Positions 8,347 to 18,228 are shown, counted from the stretch's first letter. The stretch: 64,000 nt of DNA from BJ22 sp021298375 (GCA_046343015.1 JBKDOL010000088.1:1-64000), one strand, 5' to 3'. Made by a program: numbers and translations. The notes: a model not told the origin generated them from the letters alone.

Positions 8347-9339
8347 ATGCATCGCAAAACTGGTTTCACGCTGATCGAACTCCTGGTAGTGATTGCGATT
8401 ATCGGCATTCTGGTCGGAATGTTGATGCCCGCCGTTCAAGCCGTACGGGCTGCGGCTCGACGGACCGATTGCCTCAACCGCCTGCGACAGGTCGGCTTGG
8501 CTGTCACCTCGTTCCATGATGCCAACCGGGCATTTCCCCCGGCCCGCTTTGCTCCGCTGCCCGGTTCAGTGGAAGAGCAAAACATGGAGCCGGTCAGCTA
8601 CGCTTCCTGGTTCGTGCGGATTATGCCGCATGTGGAACAGCGAAACATCTACGATCTCTGGGACCTGCGGCGGACTTTCGAGGAACAGGTGCCTGATGCG
8701 ACCAGCCGACCTTTGGATATTTTCCTCTGCCCCGAGCGAAGAAGTGCCGATTCGGCGGTGAGCGATCCCGTGACCATTGCCACCCGGTTACCGTGCGGCT
8801 GCAATGGCCCGGGCAAGACAATCCCCGGCGGCGCGCTCGGCGACTTTGCCGGGAATCTCGGCGACCTCTCGCCCGGAGCTACCGGATCGATCAATGATTT
8901 CTATCAGGCTGGGAAAGGGACAGGTGTATTGATCACCAGCCGGGTCGAAGTTGACCAGGGAAACTTTCCCACCCGCTGGATCGATCGGATCACGATGGCG
9001 TCGATCACCGACGGAGCAAGCAATACCGTATTGGCTGGTGAAGCTCACAAGCCAGTAGATCAACTCCGCCAGCCGCCAATGGATTCGCCGATTTACTCTG
9101 GGCTGGAAATCGCCTCGATCTGCCGCATTGGAGGGCCCGGCGTGCCGTTGGTTCGCAACAAGTACGACAGCAGCGCTTCGGTCGTTTTTCAGTGGGGCAG
9201 CTGGCATGGCCAAGTCTGTAACTTTGTCATGGCTGACGGCAGTACCCACTCCATGAATCACTTTGTCGACACCACGACTTTGGGAAGGCTCTGCAATCGC
9301 AAGGATGGTGAAGTTCTCGACAGTTCGAATGCGTTTTAG
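8347..9339 (+). CDS. DUF1559 prepilin-like protein
   Basis: This encodes 330 residues. The start at 8347 gives the classic type IV prepilin N-terminus MHRKTGFTLIELLVVIAIIG, with the Gly-Phe cleavage site at residues 6-8. The DUF1559 body follows: the CLNRLRQVGLA helix, TDCL, SFHDANRAFPP, and the C-terminal VFQWGSWHGQVCNFVMADGS stretch where the family normally has an SxHxGG-like sequence. These pseudopilins are hugely expanded in planctomycetes and are thought to be exported by type II or type IV pilus-like machinery; their job is unknown. It is followed by a small lipoprotein gene, a common pairing in this phylum. Confidence 0.93.
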   Translation: MHRKTGFTLIELLVVIAIIGILVGMLMPAVQAVRAAARRTDCLNRLRQVGLAVTSFHDANRAFPPARFAPLPGSVEEQNMEPVSYASWFVRIMPHVEQRNIYDLWDLRRTFEEQVPDATSRPLDIFLCPERRSADSAVSDPVTIATRLPCGCNGPGKTIPGGALGDFAGNLGDLSPGATGSINDFYQAGKGTGVLITSRVEVDQGNFPTRWIDRITMASITDGASNTVLAGEAHKPVDQLRQPPMDSPIYSGLEIASICRIGGPGVPLVRNKYDSSASVVFQWGSWHGQVCNFVMADGSTHSMNHFVDTTTLGRLCNRKDGEVLDSSNAF

Positions 9340-9420
9340 GCCGGCTCAAGACTGTCGATCTGTCGGAACGATCGGCGGATAGACAACAAACCTTCGGAAC
9401 CACTCCGCTGGATACTGGTG

Positions 9421-9840
9421 ATGATCGCTCTTCGGAAATTGACGTTCGGATTCCTGGCCCTCGGTCTGTTGTTACTGAGTGGGTGTAGTGATGGGATACC
9501 CAAACGGTACCCAGTCAGCGGAACGGTCAAATTTGCGGATGGCTCTCCTGTCAAAACAGGCACACTCGAACTCGGTGGAAATGGCAGTCGCTGGACCGCC
9601 AGCGGGGAGATTCAACGCGACGGGAGCTTCGTGTTGACGACCGTCAATAAAGGCGACGGGGCCGTTCCAGGCGAGTACCGCGCCGTGATTCGGCAAATGA
9701 TTCTGGCTTATCTGCCGGCTGAGGGCGGCCACGATCATGGCAAGCTGATCCCGGACCGTTATCGCGACTACAAAACTTCTGACTTGAAGGTCACCGTTCA
9801 GGCCGGTGAGAATCCTCCGCTGGAAATCATCATCAAGTAG
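9421..9840 (+). CDS. small lipoprotein with transthyretin-like beta domain
   Basis: This encodes 139 residues. The N-terminus MIALRKLTFGFLALGLLLL ends in a LLSGC lipobox. The mature part starts with YPVSGTVKFADGSPVKTGTL and continues through a GSFVL strand and a GAVPGEYRAVI loop, the pattern of carboxypeptidase-regulatory-like or transthyretin-like beta sandwiches. Proteins of this type commonly follow DUF1559 genes in planctomycetes. It starts 81 bp after the DUF1559 stop and is likely in the same transcript. Its role is unknown; binding of surface partners is the usual guess. The ATG at 9421 is preceded by an in-frame GTG at 9418. Confidence 0.85.
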   Translation: MIALRKLTFGFLALGLLLLSGCSDGIPKRYPVSGTVKFADGSPVKTGTLELGGNGSRWTASGEIQRDGSFVLTTVNKGDGAVPGEYRAVIRQMILAYLPAEGGHDHGKLIPDRYRDYKTSDLKVTVQAGENPPLEIIIK

Positions 9841-9861
9841 CCGCTGGCCAAGCTAGGCAGC

Positions 9862-9915
9862 GTTGGCCGGGTTGGCCGGGTTGGCCGGGTTGGCAGCGTT
9901 GGCCGGGTTGGCAGG
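9862..9915. repeat. 9-bp tandem repeat
   Basis: Six 9-bp units of GTTGGCCGG, two of them variant (GTTGGCAGC and GTTGGCAGG), lie between the convergent lipoprotein and S9 peptidase genes. This looks like a slippage-generated intergenic array. Confidence 0.8.
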
Positions 9916-10031
9916 GTCGGGTAGGGTTGAGCAGAGCCCTTGGCTTCTGTCCAGGGGGGACTGGAGTGCTGAACAGGCTCGCTGTCCGATCGAGGAGATT
10001 CGGTGAAGCGGCGTTGAGTCCCGCGACCGCA

Positions 10032-12608
10032 TCACTCATTCAGCAGGTGCCGAATGAAAAACTCCCAGGTCTTGCGTCGCCCATAGGGACTGCCCCCGAC
10101 TCCATGTCCCGCCCCGGGGATGTAGAGCAATTCAAAATCCTTGTCTGCCTTAATCAGGGCGTCGGCGACCTGAAGTGTCGACGCCGGGTCGACGTTACTG
10201 TCCAGCTCGCCCACAATCAGCAACAGTGCTCCGCGCAGGCGATGAGCTTGAGTGACGTTGCTTTGCTCAGCGTAGTGTTCCTCCAGAGGCCAGCCCATCC
10301 AGAGTTCATTCCACCAGACTTTGTCCATCCGGTTGTCGTGACAGCCGCAATCAGCCACCGCTGCGTGATAGAAGTCTCCATGAAACAGCAGGGCTCCGAG
10401 GGCATTCTGCCCGCCTGCTGAGCCACCAGTGATTCCCACGCGGCTCAGGTCGAGTTCAGGGTGCTTCCGCGCCGCCGCTTCCAGCCAGAGGCGTCGGTCC
10501 GGAAAGCCGGCGTCTGCGAGGTTCTTCCAGCAAACATCGTGAAAGGCCTTGCTTCGCTGACTGGTTCCCATGCCGTCGATCCGGACTACGATGAAGCCGA
10601 GTTCCGCCAATTGCGCGTCGCCCAGCAGCAGTGAAAACGATTTGGGCACGTGGGCTCCCTGCGGCCCGGCGTAAATCTCTTCGATCACCGGATACTTCTT
10701 TCCGACTTCGAAATGGCTGGGGCGGACAATGATACCGTAAATGTCGGTGATTCCGTCCCGCCCCTTGGCGACGAACCGCTCTGGAACCTGCCAGCCCGCC
10801 GATCTGAGTTCACCCCAATCTGCCGTTTCCAAATCGAGCAGGAGCCGGCCGGTGAGGGCATCCCGAACTTGATGCACCGGAGGCAAGTCAACGCGACTGT
10901 AGCGATCAAGGATAAATCGCCCGTCAGGAGAGAAGGTCCATTCGTGGTCACCGTCACCGGCCGTAATGGACACGACTTCACCGCCATCCAGTGCGGCTCT
11001 CAAAAGGTGGCGATGGTAAGGGTCTTCGCCTGAATGAAAGCCACCTGCTTCCAGCCAAACCTGTCGGGCCTCCGCATCCAGCCGGACAATACTGCGGACG
11101 ACCCATTCTCCCTTGGTTACCGGATGCTTTACCTCACCCGTGCGGGAATCATGGAGGTAGAGATGGCACCAGCCGTTCCGCTCACTCATCCAGAGCAGTT
11201 CATTCGTCTCCGGCAACTCCCTGCGCTGCTGTTTGTGTGCGTAATCAACAAAGGTCGGGCTCGACTCTTCCCAAAGTATCGAAGTGGATCCTGTGGAAGG
11301 CTCAACGCTCAACCAGCGCAGCACCTGATGTCCTCGCTGGTTGTAAAGCATGGTGAAGCGGCTGCTGTCGGACTCCCAACGAAACTCGTTCAGGCTCCAT
11401 GGATTCGCGTACAGCTCCGTGGACAGTGGAACGGGCTCGCCGCCCTCGGGGCTGATTCGAAACAGTCGAGGCCAGGCGCGATCGAGACGGTCGCCGGGCT
11501 TGTCGTAGCGGATGGTCTGCTGCTTGGGTTGGACCTGATCATCCGGGCGGGAATCGATTAGGGTGATCGTGCGGCGGTCCCCGGGCTCGAGTTGGGTGCA
11601 GAGCAGGTATTGCCCGTCCGGCGACCAGAGAAAGGGGCCTTGATAAGGCCGCTCGTCGGTACCGTCCTTGCCAAGTTCGATCCTTCGGTCCCCCTGCTTG
11701 GCCATCAGCAACAGTTTTCCGTCCACGACCTCGGTCCGCCAAGGCGTATCGACAGGAGCGGGGGCTGGCCGACGGTTACCGCGACCTTGGCGAGACTGCT
11801 CGCTTTCCGGCCTGAACTGCATTTCAGATTCCAGCCGGGCTTCACCGCCGCCCTCGACTGCCCGAAAGGCTGCCCGGACTTCGGACTCGCCTCGAGTCAC
11901 GAGCCAGGCGTGTCCGGCGAAGGTGTGTTGCTCCCGTTCGCTTCCTGGTTCCACCGTTCCGTAAGCGGTTCGATTGCCGTCGGCCTGAACCCACCACAAC
12001 CGCAAGGGCTCGTCGGTCTGGTTCACAAAGCGAATGAACGTCTCTGGTCCCTGTCCACGAGACCGCAGCACACGCGACTGTGGAAGCAACACTTGGCCAG
12101 CCGGACGCTCGGCTGGTTCGAGCTTGGCCTCATCATTCCGGAAACGCCACCATTTATCCGCCCAGCGAAAGACGATTGCGATACCATCAGACTCGACGCT
12201 CAACCCCTCCAATCGCAGTTGGGCCGGCTCGACTGAAGAGCCGGTTTCTGCAGCCAAGGCCGCCGCCAAGGCGTCTGGCTGATAGAGTGGCTTGCGTGTA
12301 CCGGCCACACTGTCGACCCAAAAGTACTCCAGCCGGCCGGGAGCAACCGCAACTCCGTACCATGCGCGACCGTTATCGAGCCAGTGCCAATCGAGTCGCT
12401 CCCTCTGGACCTTGCCCTGATAACGACCAGCCAAGTCGCGAGCACCTTGAACTCGCGCGCTGGGCGGGCTGCCCGAGTTGTGCCCGGCCGCGGTGAGAGG
12501 GAGGGGGTCATCTGCAGCGGTCCCCTGGTTGCACTTGGTCCAAGCCGCACCGGTCATGTTCAAAAAACAGCAGCAACTCAACCCGAGCGTTACCAGTATA
12601 CGAACCAT
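10032..12608 (-). CDS. secreted S9 (DPP-IV-like) peptidase with a VHL-beta-like insertion
   Basis: This encodes 858 residues with a Sec signal at residues 1-22. Residues of about 270-600 match the DPP-IV N-terminal propeller, with repeated Trp-Ser-Pro-Asp-Gly blades. The C-terminal alpha/beta hydrolase carries Ser730 in GGSAGG, Asp803 in GELDSNVDP and His835 in GAGHG, so it looks catalytically complete. It probably cleaves dipeptides, perhaps after Pro or Ala, outside the cytoplasm. Residues of about 189-240 (ETFIRFVNQTDEPLRLWWV, then GTVEPGSEREQHTFAGHAWLV) resemble the beta domain of the von Hippel-Lindau protein, an unusual addition. It lies on the minus strand after the RND pump gene but 185 bp away, so co-transcription is uncertain. 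Confidence 0.93.
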   Translation of the reverse strand: MVRILVTLGLSCCCFLNMTGAAWTKCNQGTAADDPLPLTAAGHNSGSPPSARVQGARDLAGRYQGKVQRERLDWHWLDNGRAWYGVAVAPGRLEYFWVDSVAGTRKPLYQPDALAAALAAETGSSVEPAQLRLEGLSVESDGIAIVFRWADKWWRFRNDEAKLEPAERPAGQVLLPQSRVLRSRGQGPETFIRFVNQTDEPLRLWWVQADGNRTAYGTVEPGSEREQHTFAGHAWLVTRGESEVRAAFRAVEGGGEARLESEMQFRPESEQSRQGRGNRRPAPAPVDTPWRTEVVDGKLLLMAKQGDRRIELGKDGTDERPYQGPFLWSPDGQYLLCTQLEPGDRRTITLIDSRPDDQVQPKQQTIRYDKPGDRLDRAWPRLFRISPEGGEPVPLSTELYANPWSLNEFRWESDSSRFTMLYNQRGHQVLRWLSVEPSTGSTSILWEESSPTFVDYAHKQQRRELPETNELLWMSERNGWCHLYLHDSRTGEVKHPVTKGEWVVRSIVRLDAEARQVWLEAGGFHSGEDPYHRHLLRAALDGGEVVSITAGDGDHEWTFSPDGRFILDRYSRVDLPPVHQVRDALTGRLLLDLETADWGELRSAGWQVPERFVAKGRDGITDIYGIIVRPSHFEVGKKYPVIEEIYAGPQGAHVPKSFSLLLGDAQLAELGFIVVRIDGMGTSQRSKAFHDVCWKNLADAGFPDRRLWLEAAARKHPELDLSRVGITGGSAGGQNALGALLFHGDFYHAAVADCGCHDNRMDKVWWNELWMGWPLEEHYAEQSNVTQAHRLRGALLLIVGELDSNVDPASTLQVADALIKADKDFELLYIPGAGHGVGGSPYGRRKTWEFFIRHLLNE

Positions 12609-12793
12609 GTAGCTACCTGTCGGAATTTCAAATGAGGCGAAACGGAGGACCGGGAGAGCAAATGCCGGTCACTCAGCAAGATGAAAGACTACCACTCCCG
12701 GCCTCGGCCGGGGCGGGGTTGAGATTCCGTTTTTTGAGGAGCCAGGCGGAGCCCATTTTCCCAATGGAGAAGGGCAAGGCTCGGTCTTGCTGC

Positions 12794-15700
12794 CTAGCCT
12801 TCATCGGCAGCCACAGCGGGAGCGACTTGGCTCCGCCTCTTGGCCGACCTCCCCCAAGGCAACTTGAACCAGCTGCCAATTCCGTGATGGATCAAATCAT
12901 CCCAGAGCGAATAAGCGACAGGGGTAACCAGCAGGGTGAGCAGCAACGACAGGGCTTGGCCGCCAATAATCACTTTGGCCATGCTGGCCCGGGATCCGGC
13001 ACCTGGTCCCTGCCCCAAGGCAATCGGCACCATGGCCGCGATCAGCATCAGGGTCGTCATCAGGATGGGACGCAACCGTGTTTGATTGGCCTCGAGGATG
13101 GCGGATTCCGTATCCTTCCCCTGAGCCTTGAGTGTGTTGGTGTAATCGATCTGCAGAATGCCATTTTTCTTGACGATCCCGAACAGCATGAAGAGCCCGA
13201 AGACGGCATAGATATCAAGGTTGGTTCGCAACAGGTAGAGCGATAGAAAGGCGAAGGGCAGCGTCAGGGGCAAGGCAATCAAAATCGTGATGGGATGCAC
13301 CAGACTCTCGAACTGGGCCGCGAGGACCATATACATGAAAAGAAAGCTGAGCAGAAATGCGATCAGGAAGTTGGAATTCGTCTCGGCGAGCAACTTGGCC
13401 CGGCCGATAAACTCGTGTCGGTAACCGGTTTCAGGATTGAGATTGGCAACAATCTGATTGATCTCCGCTACTGCCTCGCCCAGCGCTATTCCCCTGAGAT
13501 TGGCGAGGATCACGATTTGCCGCTGACGGCCATAGCGCTCGATGGTGGTCGGTCCCTGCGCGGGCTCGACGGTCGCCACATTGGACAAGGGCACCAATCC
13601 GGCGCGTGGTGAGGGCACGGTCATGTTGACGATCGCCTCCGGATCGTCGCGGAAGGAGCGATCTGCCCGGAGCCAGACGTCGTACTGCTCGTCAAACTCC
13701 TTGTACTTGCTGATCGGCTCGCCTCCCACGAGGATACTCAGCGTGGAGGCGATCGTCTGGACCGGAATACCGAGATCGGAAGCCCGCTCGCGATCGATTT
13801 GCACCCGCAGTTCGGGCTTGCGCAGCGAGAGGCTGGTATCGACATCGACAAAGTGGCCACTGGCCCGCATCTGGGCCGCAATCTGCTCGGCGTAAACCTG
13901 CAGTTGATTGAGGTCGGGACCAACAAAGCTCATATCGACATCGACTTGACGAAAGCCAGCCGCTTGAAAGGCCTGCACATCCTGAACGGCCACGCGCAAG
14001 TCCGGATACTGCTGCATCAGGGCCCGAGCTTCGTCCATCACGTCGAATTGACTGTACTCGCGTTTCCCAAGATCAATCAACCGACAATAGATGCTGACTT
14101 CGGTGACGTCGCCCTGCCCTTTGGCAACTCTGCCCGTGGTGTCACCAACTATCGTGAAGACATTCACGACGCCACGCAGCTTTTTCAGGCGCCCCTCGAT
14201 TTCCCGCAGCAACCCATCAGCCCGCTGGAGCGTGTATCCTTCGGGCAAGGTCATTGCGACTTCAAACTCGCTTTGATCGTCACGGGGAACAAAGTCCTTG
14301 CCGATCAGGCCAAAGACATACGGTGTGGTCGCAAAGACCCCAACCGCCGCAAGCACAATCAGCCAGCGATGGTGCAGGGAAAAGCGAAGAATGCCGAGGT
14401 AACCCGCGTCCAGCAGGCGATTGAAGAAGCCGCTGCGACTGGACTTGTGGCTGGAACCAAGCTTGAGGAAGCGGGAGCAGAGCATCGGCGTCAACGTCAA
14501 CGAGATCAGCATGCTCATCAGCACAGCGAAGCCCACGGTAAAGCCGAAACTGTTGAAGAAGCGGCCGACGCGCCCTTCCATGAAGGCCACTGGGACGAAA
14601 ATCACCAACAGCGAGAGTGTTGTGGCCATCACCGCCGAGGCGATTTCGCCCGTCGCATTTTTCGCTGCGTCCCGCGCTGTCGAGCCAAATTCCTCCATGT
14701 GGCGGAAAATATTCTCGTGAACCACTACGGCATCATCGATCACGATTCCAATCGCAAGAATCAGCCCGAGCATGGTGATATTGTTGAGTGTGAAGCCCAT
14801 CACGTCCATGAAGGCAAAGGTGGGAACCATGGACATTGGAATCGCCAGCGTGGCGATCACGGTCGTTCGCCAGTCGCGGATGAAAAACAAAATGGTGAGG
14901 CTCACCAGAGCCGCGGCCAGCAACAGGTGAAACTTGACTTCCTCGATCGAGGCTTCGATAAAGCGGGACTGATCCCGAATGATGACCGTGGAGATATCGG
15001 CGGGGAGCGTGGGGCGGATTTTTTCCAGGCGATCCTTGACGGCATGCACGACTTCCACCGTATTCAGGCCAGACTGCTTCTGCACAATCAGGCTGACCGC
15101 GTTATCGCCATCCAGGCGACTGAATCCGCGCGGCTCCTCAAATGACTCCTCGACCCGACCGATATCGCAGATCCGTACCGGATAGCCCCCGCGATCGGCA
15201 ACAATCAACTGGGAAAAATCCTCGCTCGACTCGATTCGGCCCATCGTGCGGAGCACCAGTTCTTCGGGACCTTGGTCGACCCTTCCACCGGGCAATTCCA
15301 GATTCTGCCGAAGCAGCGCCTGGCGAATATCTTCCGCGGATAACTGATAAGCGAACAGCTGGTCGGTGTTCAGGAGAATATTGACCGCCCGGTTGCGGCC
15401 GCCCACCAGCGTCACGGCACCGACTCCCGAGACCGTCTCCAGCTGTTCCTTGATCTGCTTGCGGGCAATCTCAGTGACTTCCTGAAAATTCCGCCGTCCG
15501 GAGACAGCCAGCGTCATGACTGGGGCCGCACCGATATCGAACTTGTCGATCAATGGCGGATCCGTCCCGACCGGAAATCGGCCGACGATCGTCGAGACCT
15601 TGTCACGGACTTCCTGAGCAGCCACGTCTCCGTTCTTGGACAGTAGAAAATTCACGACGACCTGTGAGTAACCCTCCTTGGTTGTCGAACGAAGCTCGTC

Positions 15701-15931
15701 GATCCCCGAAATCGTATTCACCGCCTCTTCCACCAGCTTGGTGACGCCGGATTCCATCTCCTCGACGCTGGCCCCTTTGAGAGTGGTCGTGATGACCACT
15801 ACAGGCAGATCCACGTTGGGAAACAAGTCGACTCCGAGGCGGAAATAGGAGGCCAGGCCCATCACTACTGGCGCACTCACCAGCATGATGGTGAAGACCG
15901 GACGGCGGATGCAGAATTCCCAGATGTTCAT
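12794..15931 (-). CDS. RND-family efflux pump, HAE1 type
   Basis: This encodes 1045 residues, the usual length for hydrophobe/amphiphile RND pumps. The start at 15931 gives MNIWEFCIRRPVFTIM, the standard family N-terminus; a 45-residue in-frame extension upstream is rich in Ser and Ala and overlaps the adaptor gene, so I excluded it. The first periplasmic loop, the proton-relay pair Asp-Asp in GIVIDDAVVVHENI (TM4) and the Lys in GIVKKNGILQIDY (TM10) are present. It exports drugs, solvents or other toxic compounds with the adaptor and outer membrane factor encoded upstream. No clear Shine-Dalgarno sequence precedes the chosen ATG. Confidence 0.95.
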   Translation of the reverse strand: MNIWEFCIRRPVFTIMLVSAPVVMGLASYFRLGVDLFPNVDLPVVVITTTLKGASVEEMESGVTKLVEEAVNTISGIDELRSTTKEGYSQVVVNFLLSKNGDVAAQEVRDKVSTIVGRFPVGTDPPLIDKFDIGAAPVMTLAVSGRRNFQEVTEIARKQIKEQLETVSGVGAVTLVGGRNRAVNILLNTDQLFAYQLSAEDIRQALLRQNLELPGGRVDQGPEELVLRTMGRIESSEDFSQLIVADRGGYPVRICDIGRVEESFEEPRGFSRLDGDNAVSLIVQKQSGLNTVEVVHAVKDRLEKIRPTLPADISTVIIRDQSRFIEASIEEVKFHLLLAAALVSLTILFFIRDWRTTVIATLAIPMSMVPTFAFMDVMGFTLNNITMLGLILAIGIVIDDAVVVHENIFRHMEEFGSTARDAAKNATGEIASAVMATTLSLLVIFVPVAFMEGRVGRFFNSFGFTVGFAVLMSMLISLTLTPMLCSRFLKLGSSHKSSRSGFFNRLLDAGYLGILRFSLHHRWLIVLAAVGVFATTPYVFGLIGKDFVPRDDQSEFEVAMTLPEGYTLQRADGLLREIEGRLKKLRGVVNVFTIVGDTTGRVAKGQGDVTEVSIYCRLIDLGKREYSQFDVMDEARALMQQYPDLRVAVQDVQAFQAAGFRQVDVDMSFVGPDLNQLQVYAEQIAAQMRASGHFVDVDTSLSLRKPELRVQIDRERASDLGIPVQTIASTLSILVGGEPISKYKEFDEQYDVWLRADRSFRDDPEAIVNMTVPSPRAGLVPLSNVATVEPAQGPTTIERYGRQRQIVILANLRGIALGEAVAEINQIVANLNPETGYRHEFIGRAKLLAETNSNFLIAFLLSFLFMYMVLAAQFESLVHPITILIALPLTLPFAFLSLYLLRTNLDIYAVFGLFMLFGIVKKNGILQIDYTNTLKAQGKDTESAILEANQTRLRPILMTTLMLIAAMVPIALGQGPGAGSRASMAKVIIGGQALSLLLTLLVTPVAYSLWDDLIHHGIGSWFKLPWGRSAKRRSQVAPAVAADEG

Positions 15932-16019
15932 GAATTCGCGATGTGTGAGGTGAGGAAGACTGGGCGGGGCGGAGGGTGCAGAAGCTGCGCGGGTCGCTCG
16001 AAGCGATTCGCTCGAAGAC

Positions 16020-17363
16020 TCATTTCGGCGGTTCGAGGCTGTCGGTTCGGCCATCCGTAGTGACATTCTTTCCGGGAGCGGCAGGCCGCACGCTGACCGA
16101 GGTCTCGTTGGCCAACCGCGTCTGGCCGCTGGTCACGATCTCATCACCAGCCTGAAGATCGCCCAACACTTCAAACCAGTCGGGGCCCCGCGCCCCAAGC
16201 TTGACCAGAACTTCCTCAGCCTTACCGGCCCGGATACGAAAAACCTTGGTCACCCCGGCAAAGCGGACCAAAGACTCGAGCGGGAGGACCAGCGCGGGAG
16301 CCGAAGGTGCGGTAACTACCTCCGCTTTGGCAAAGCCACCGGGCTTCAGCCGATGGTCGCGATTGAACAGCATGACTTCGATTTCGAATGCGCGTTTTTG
16401 GACATCGACAGTCGGATTGATCCGCGCGACCGAGCCGGAAAACTTCTCGCCTGGCCAGGCTTCCACGGTCAGGCGCGCTTCCTGGCCAACCTTGATTTGG
16501 GAAACATACCGCTCGGGGACGGTTGCCTTGAATTTGAGCAGATCATCAATTATCAGCCGGTAGATGGGAGTCGTTGGAAACGCGCGAACCATCTCGCCAA
16601 CCGAAACCATGCGTTCGGCGACGACATAACTCAATTCACCGGCAGTCAGCACTGGCCCGCTGGCCGAGAGCTTCAGCGGCTCAATTCGCGGGGCGGCAAC
16701 GCGAGTGTCACTCAACTTCTGCCGCGCGGCCTCCACTGCCGCGAGGCGTTGCCGCACAGTCGCCGCGGTGGCTTGGACCTGAAGTCGAGCCTGAATCAAG
16801 GCAGCTTCGGCTACCTTGAGATCCGTCTCTGCGCGCTGAAACGACTCGGCCGATGAGGCCCGCTCGGCAAACAGTTTCTGCTGCCGCTCGTATTGCTGCT
16901 GGGCATTTTCCTGCAGCAACCGGGCGCTGACGATGGTCGGATTGGTCTCGGGATCAAAATCGGGGCCGGGCAGTTCGCTCAAGCCGAGGCGCGCCAATTC
17001 CTGTTCCAAGGTCCGCTCGGCTTGCTCCACCGCGAGGCGATAGTCAATATCCTCCAGCTCGGCGAGCACCGCCTCGGAGGAAACGCGGTCCCCAACGTCA
17101 AAGAACAACTGGGAGACTCGGCCCTCGATCTTGGGCGAGATGGTGATCTGCTCAAAGCCCTGAAGGGTGCCCACGACCGGAATCGTCCGCTCGATGGCGC
17201 GCGTCGCAACCGTGATGGTCGTCACAGCAACAGGCTGGGCAGCCTCCGCGGCCGGGGTCTTGACTGGCTGGGACTCCCCGCCGGGCTGACTTTTTGACTC
17301 ACAGCCCGGGGATGCACACAGCAGCAGGATGGCAAGCATCCAAGGTTGAAAACAAAACTTCAC
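16020..17363 (-). CDS. RND periplasmic adaptor lipoprotein (HlyD/MFP family)
   Basis: This encodes 447 residues from a GTG start at 17363, preceded by GGAG seven bases upstream. The first 22 residues are a lipoprotein signal ending in CASPGC. The order of domains is standard: a beta-barrel and lipoyl half near GTLQGFEQITISPKIEGRV, a long coiled-coil hairpin at about residues 120-225 (EQAERTLEQELARL through QRLAAVEAARQKL), then the second lipoyl half, beta-barrel and membrane-proximal domain. It links the RND pump to the outer membrane factor. The gene is 79 bp after tetR-like and 88 bp before the pump gene. Confidence 0.94.
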   Translation of the reverse strand: MKFCFQPWMLAILLLCASPGCESKSQPGGESQPVKTPAAEAAQPVAVTTITVATRAIERTIPVVGTLQGFEQITISPKIEGRVSQLFFDVGDRVSSEAVLAELEDIDYRLAVEQAERTLEQELARLGLSELPGPDFDPETNPTIVSARLLQENAQQQYERQQKLFAERASSAESFQRAETDLKVAEAALIQARLQVQATAATVRQRLAAVEAARQKLSDTRVAAPRIEPLKLSASGPVLTAGELSYVVAERMVSVGEMVRAFPTTPIYRLIIDDLLKFKATVPERYVSQIKVGQEARLTVEAWPGEKFSGSVARINPTVDVQKRAFEIEVMLFNRDHRLKPGGFAKAEVVTAPSAPALVLPLESLVRFAGVTKVFRIRAGKAEEVLVKLGARGPDWFEVLGDLQAGDEIVTSGQTRLANETSVSVRPAAPGKNVTTDGRTDSLEPPK

Positions 17364-17442
17364 GGCGAAGCTCCAAGGTGAACAGGATATCAGGGAACAG
17401 GAGGGCGTTACGCCGCGACCATCGATACGTGAAAAGGCCGGT

Positions 17443-18186
17443 TCAATCAGCGCACGGACCAGCATCTGCCGCGCGACCCGCCGGGAGTGGATGGATGAGA
17501 ATCCCATGCAGAACAATTTCCAGAATCCGCTCGCATTGACTGGCGAGCGAAGCCTGACGATTGGTGAAGCGATTGGTAAACATCGTTCCGTAAAGCAGGT
17601 CGGAGAGGACTTCAAGCACCGCATCGACAGGCAAGTTGCGGATCACACGATCGCGGACGAGGCTTGCAATCAGCTCGCGCCAAGGCGCGAGATTAGCCTC
17701 CTGATGGACGAAATACGTCGGCCGCTGGCGATCCCGAAACTGGGCCCGCTCTTGAATAAAAAGCTCAACCATTTCCGGATGATGTTCAAACCAAGTCAGA
17801 TAAGCGGTCACTCCCGCGGCGATCCGGTCCAGCGGCGAATGTTTTTCCGCCGCCGCCAAATTCACTGCAGCCGTCAATCGCTGCATTCCCTGGTCTACGG
17901 TCGCCAGAAACAACTCTTCCTTGCTGGGGAAATAACGATAGACGGTTCCCTTGCCAACGCCGGCAGCGACGGCGATCTGCTGGACATCGGTCGACGTGAA
18001 ACCGACTTGAGCAAAGACCGTGGTTGCCGCATCGAGAATTTCCGTGCGGCGACGCTCCTGTCGAGCCATATCGGGCGGGCGTCCCGCAGCCCGGTACGGG
18101 CGAGGCTGAGAGGAAACGCTCGCTCCCGCCCTCCCCACGCCTTGCTCGACCAGCCGATTCTCCGGCTGTGGCTCCTTTTCAGCCAT
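17443..18186 (-). CDS. TetR-family transcriptional regulator of the efflux operon
   Basis: This encodes 247 residues from the ATG at 18186, with GGAGGG five bases upstream. After a charged 40-residue leader, the TetR helix-turn-helix is clear at about residues 42-92 (RRTEILDAATTVFAQVGF, VQQIAVAAGVGKGTVYRYF, KEELF). The C-terminal helical domain should bind a ligand and dimerise. It sits inside the efflux gene run, between the outer membrane factor and the adaptor. A palindrome just upstream of its start is repeated upstream of the outer membrane factor gene, which suggests that it represses both transcription units. The long N-terminal leader is unusual for TetR proteins. Confidence 0.93.
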   Translation of the reverse strand: MAEKEPQPENRLVEQGVGRAGASVSSQPRPYRAAGRPPDMARQERRRTEILDAATTVFAQVGFTSTDVQQIAVAAGVGKGTVYRYFPSKEELFLATVDQGMQRLTAAVNLAAAEKHSPLDRIAAGVTAYLTWFEHHPEMVELFIQERAQFRDRQRPTYFVHQEANLAPWRELIASLVRDRVIRNLPVDAVLEVLSDLLYGTMFTNRFTNRQASLASQCERILEIVLHGILIHPLPAGRAADAGPCAD

Positions 18187-18212
18187 TTGCACCCTCCGAC
18201 AAGATAATCCGA

Positions 18213-18228
18213 CGGACCAGTCCGTCCG
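18213..18228. promoter_or_regulatory. putative TetR operator 1
   Basis: The 16-bp site CGGACCAGTCCGTCCG has the form CGGAC-N6-GTCCG and lies about 27 bp upstream of the TetR start. A nested perfect inverted repeat GACGGAC-CA-GTCCGTC covers 18211-18226. Read on the minus strand it matches operator 2 at 13 of 16 positions. Confidence 0.65.

Noticed and set aside
13799..15145. 448-residue His/Gly/Asn-rich open frame on the plus strand
   Set aside because: It is antisense to the RND pump, and its His-rich composition comes from reversed pump codons.
15932..16066. 45-residue N-terminal extension of the RND pump
   Set aside because: It overlaps the adaptor gene and is Ser/Ala-rich, whereas the standard pump N-terminus begins at 15931.
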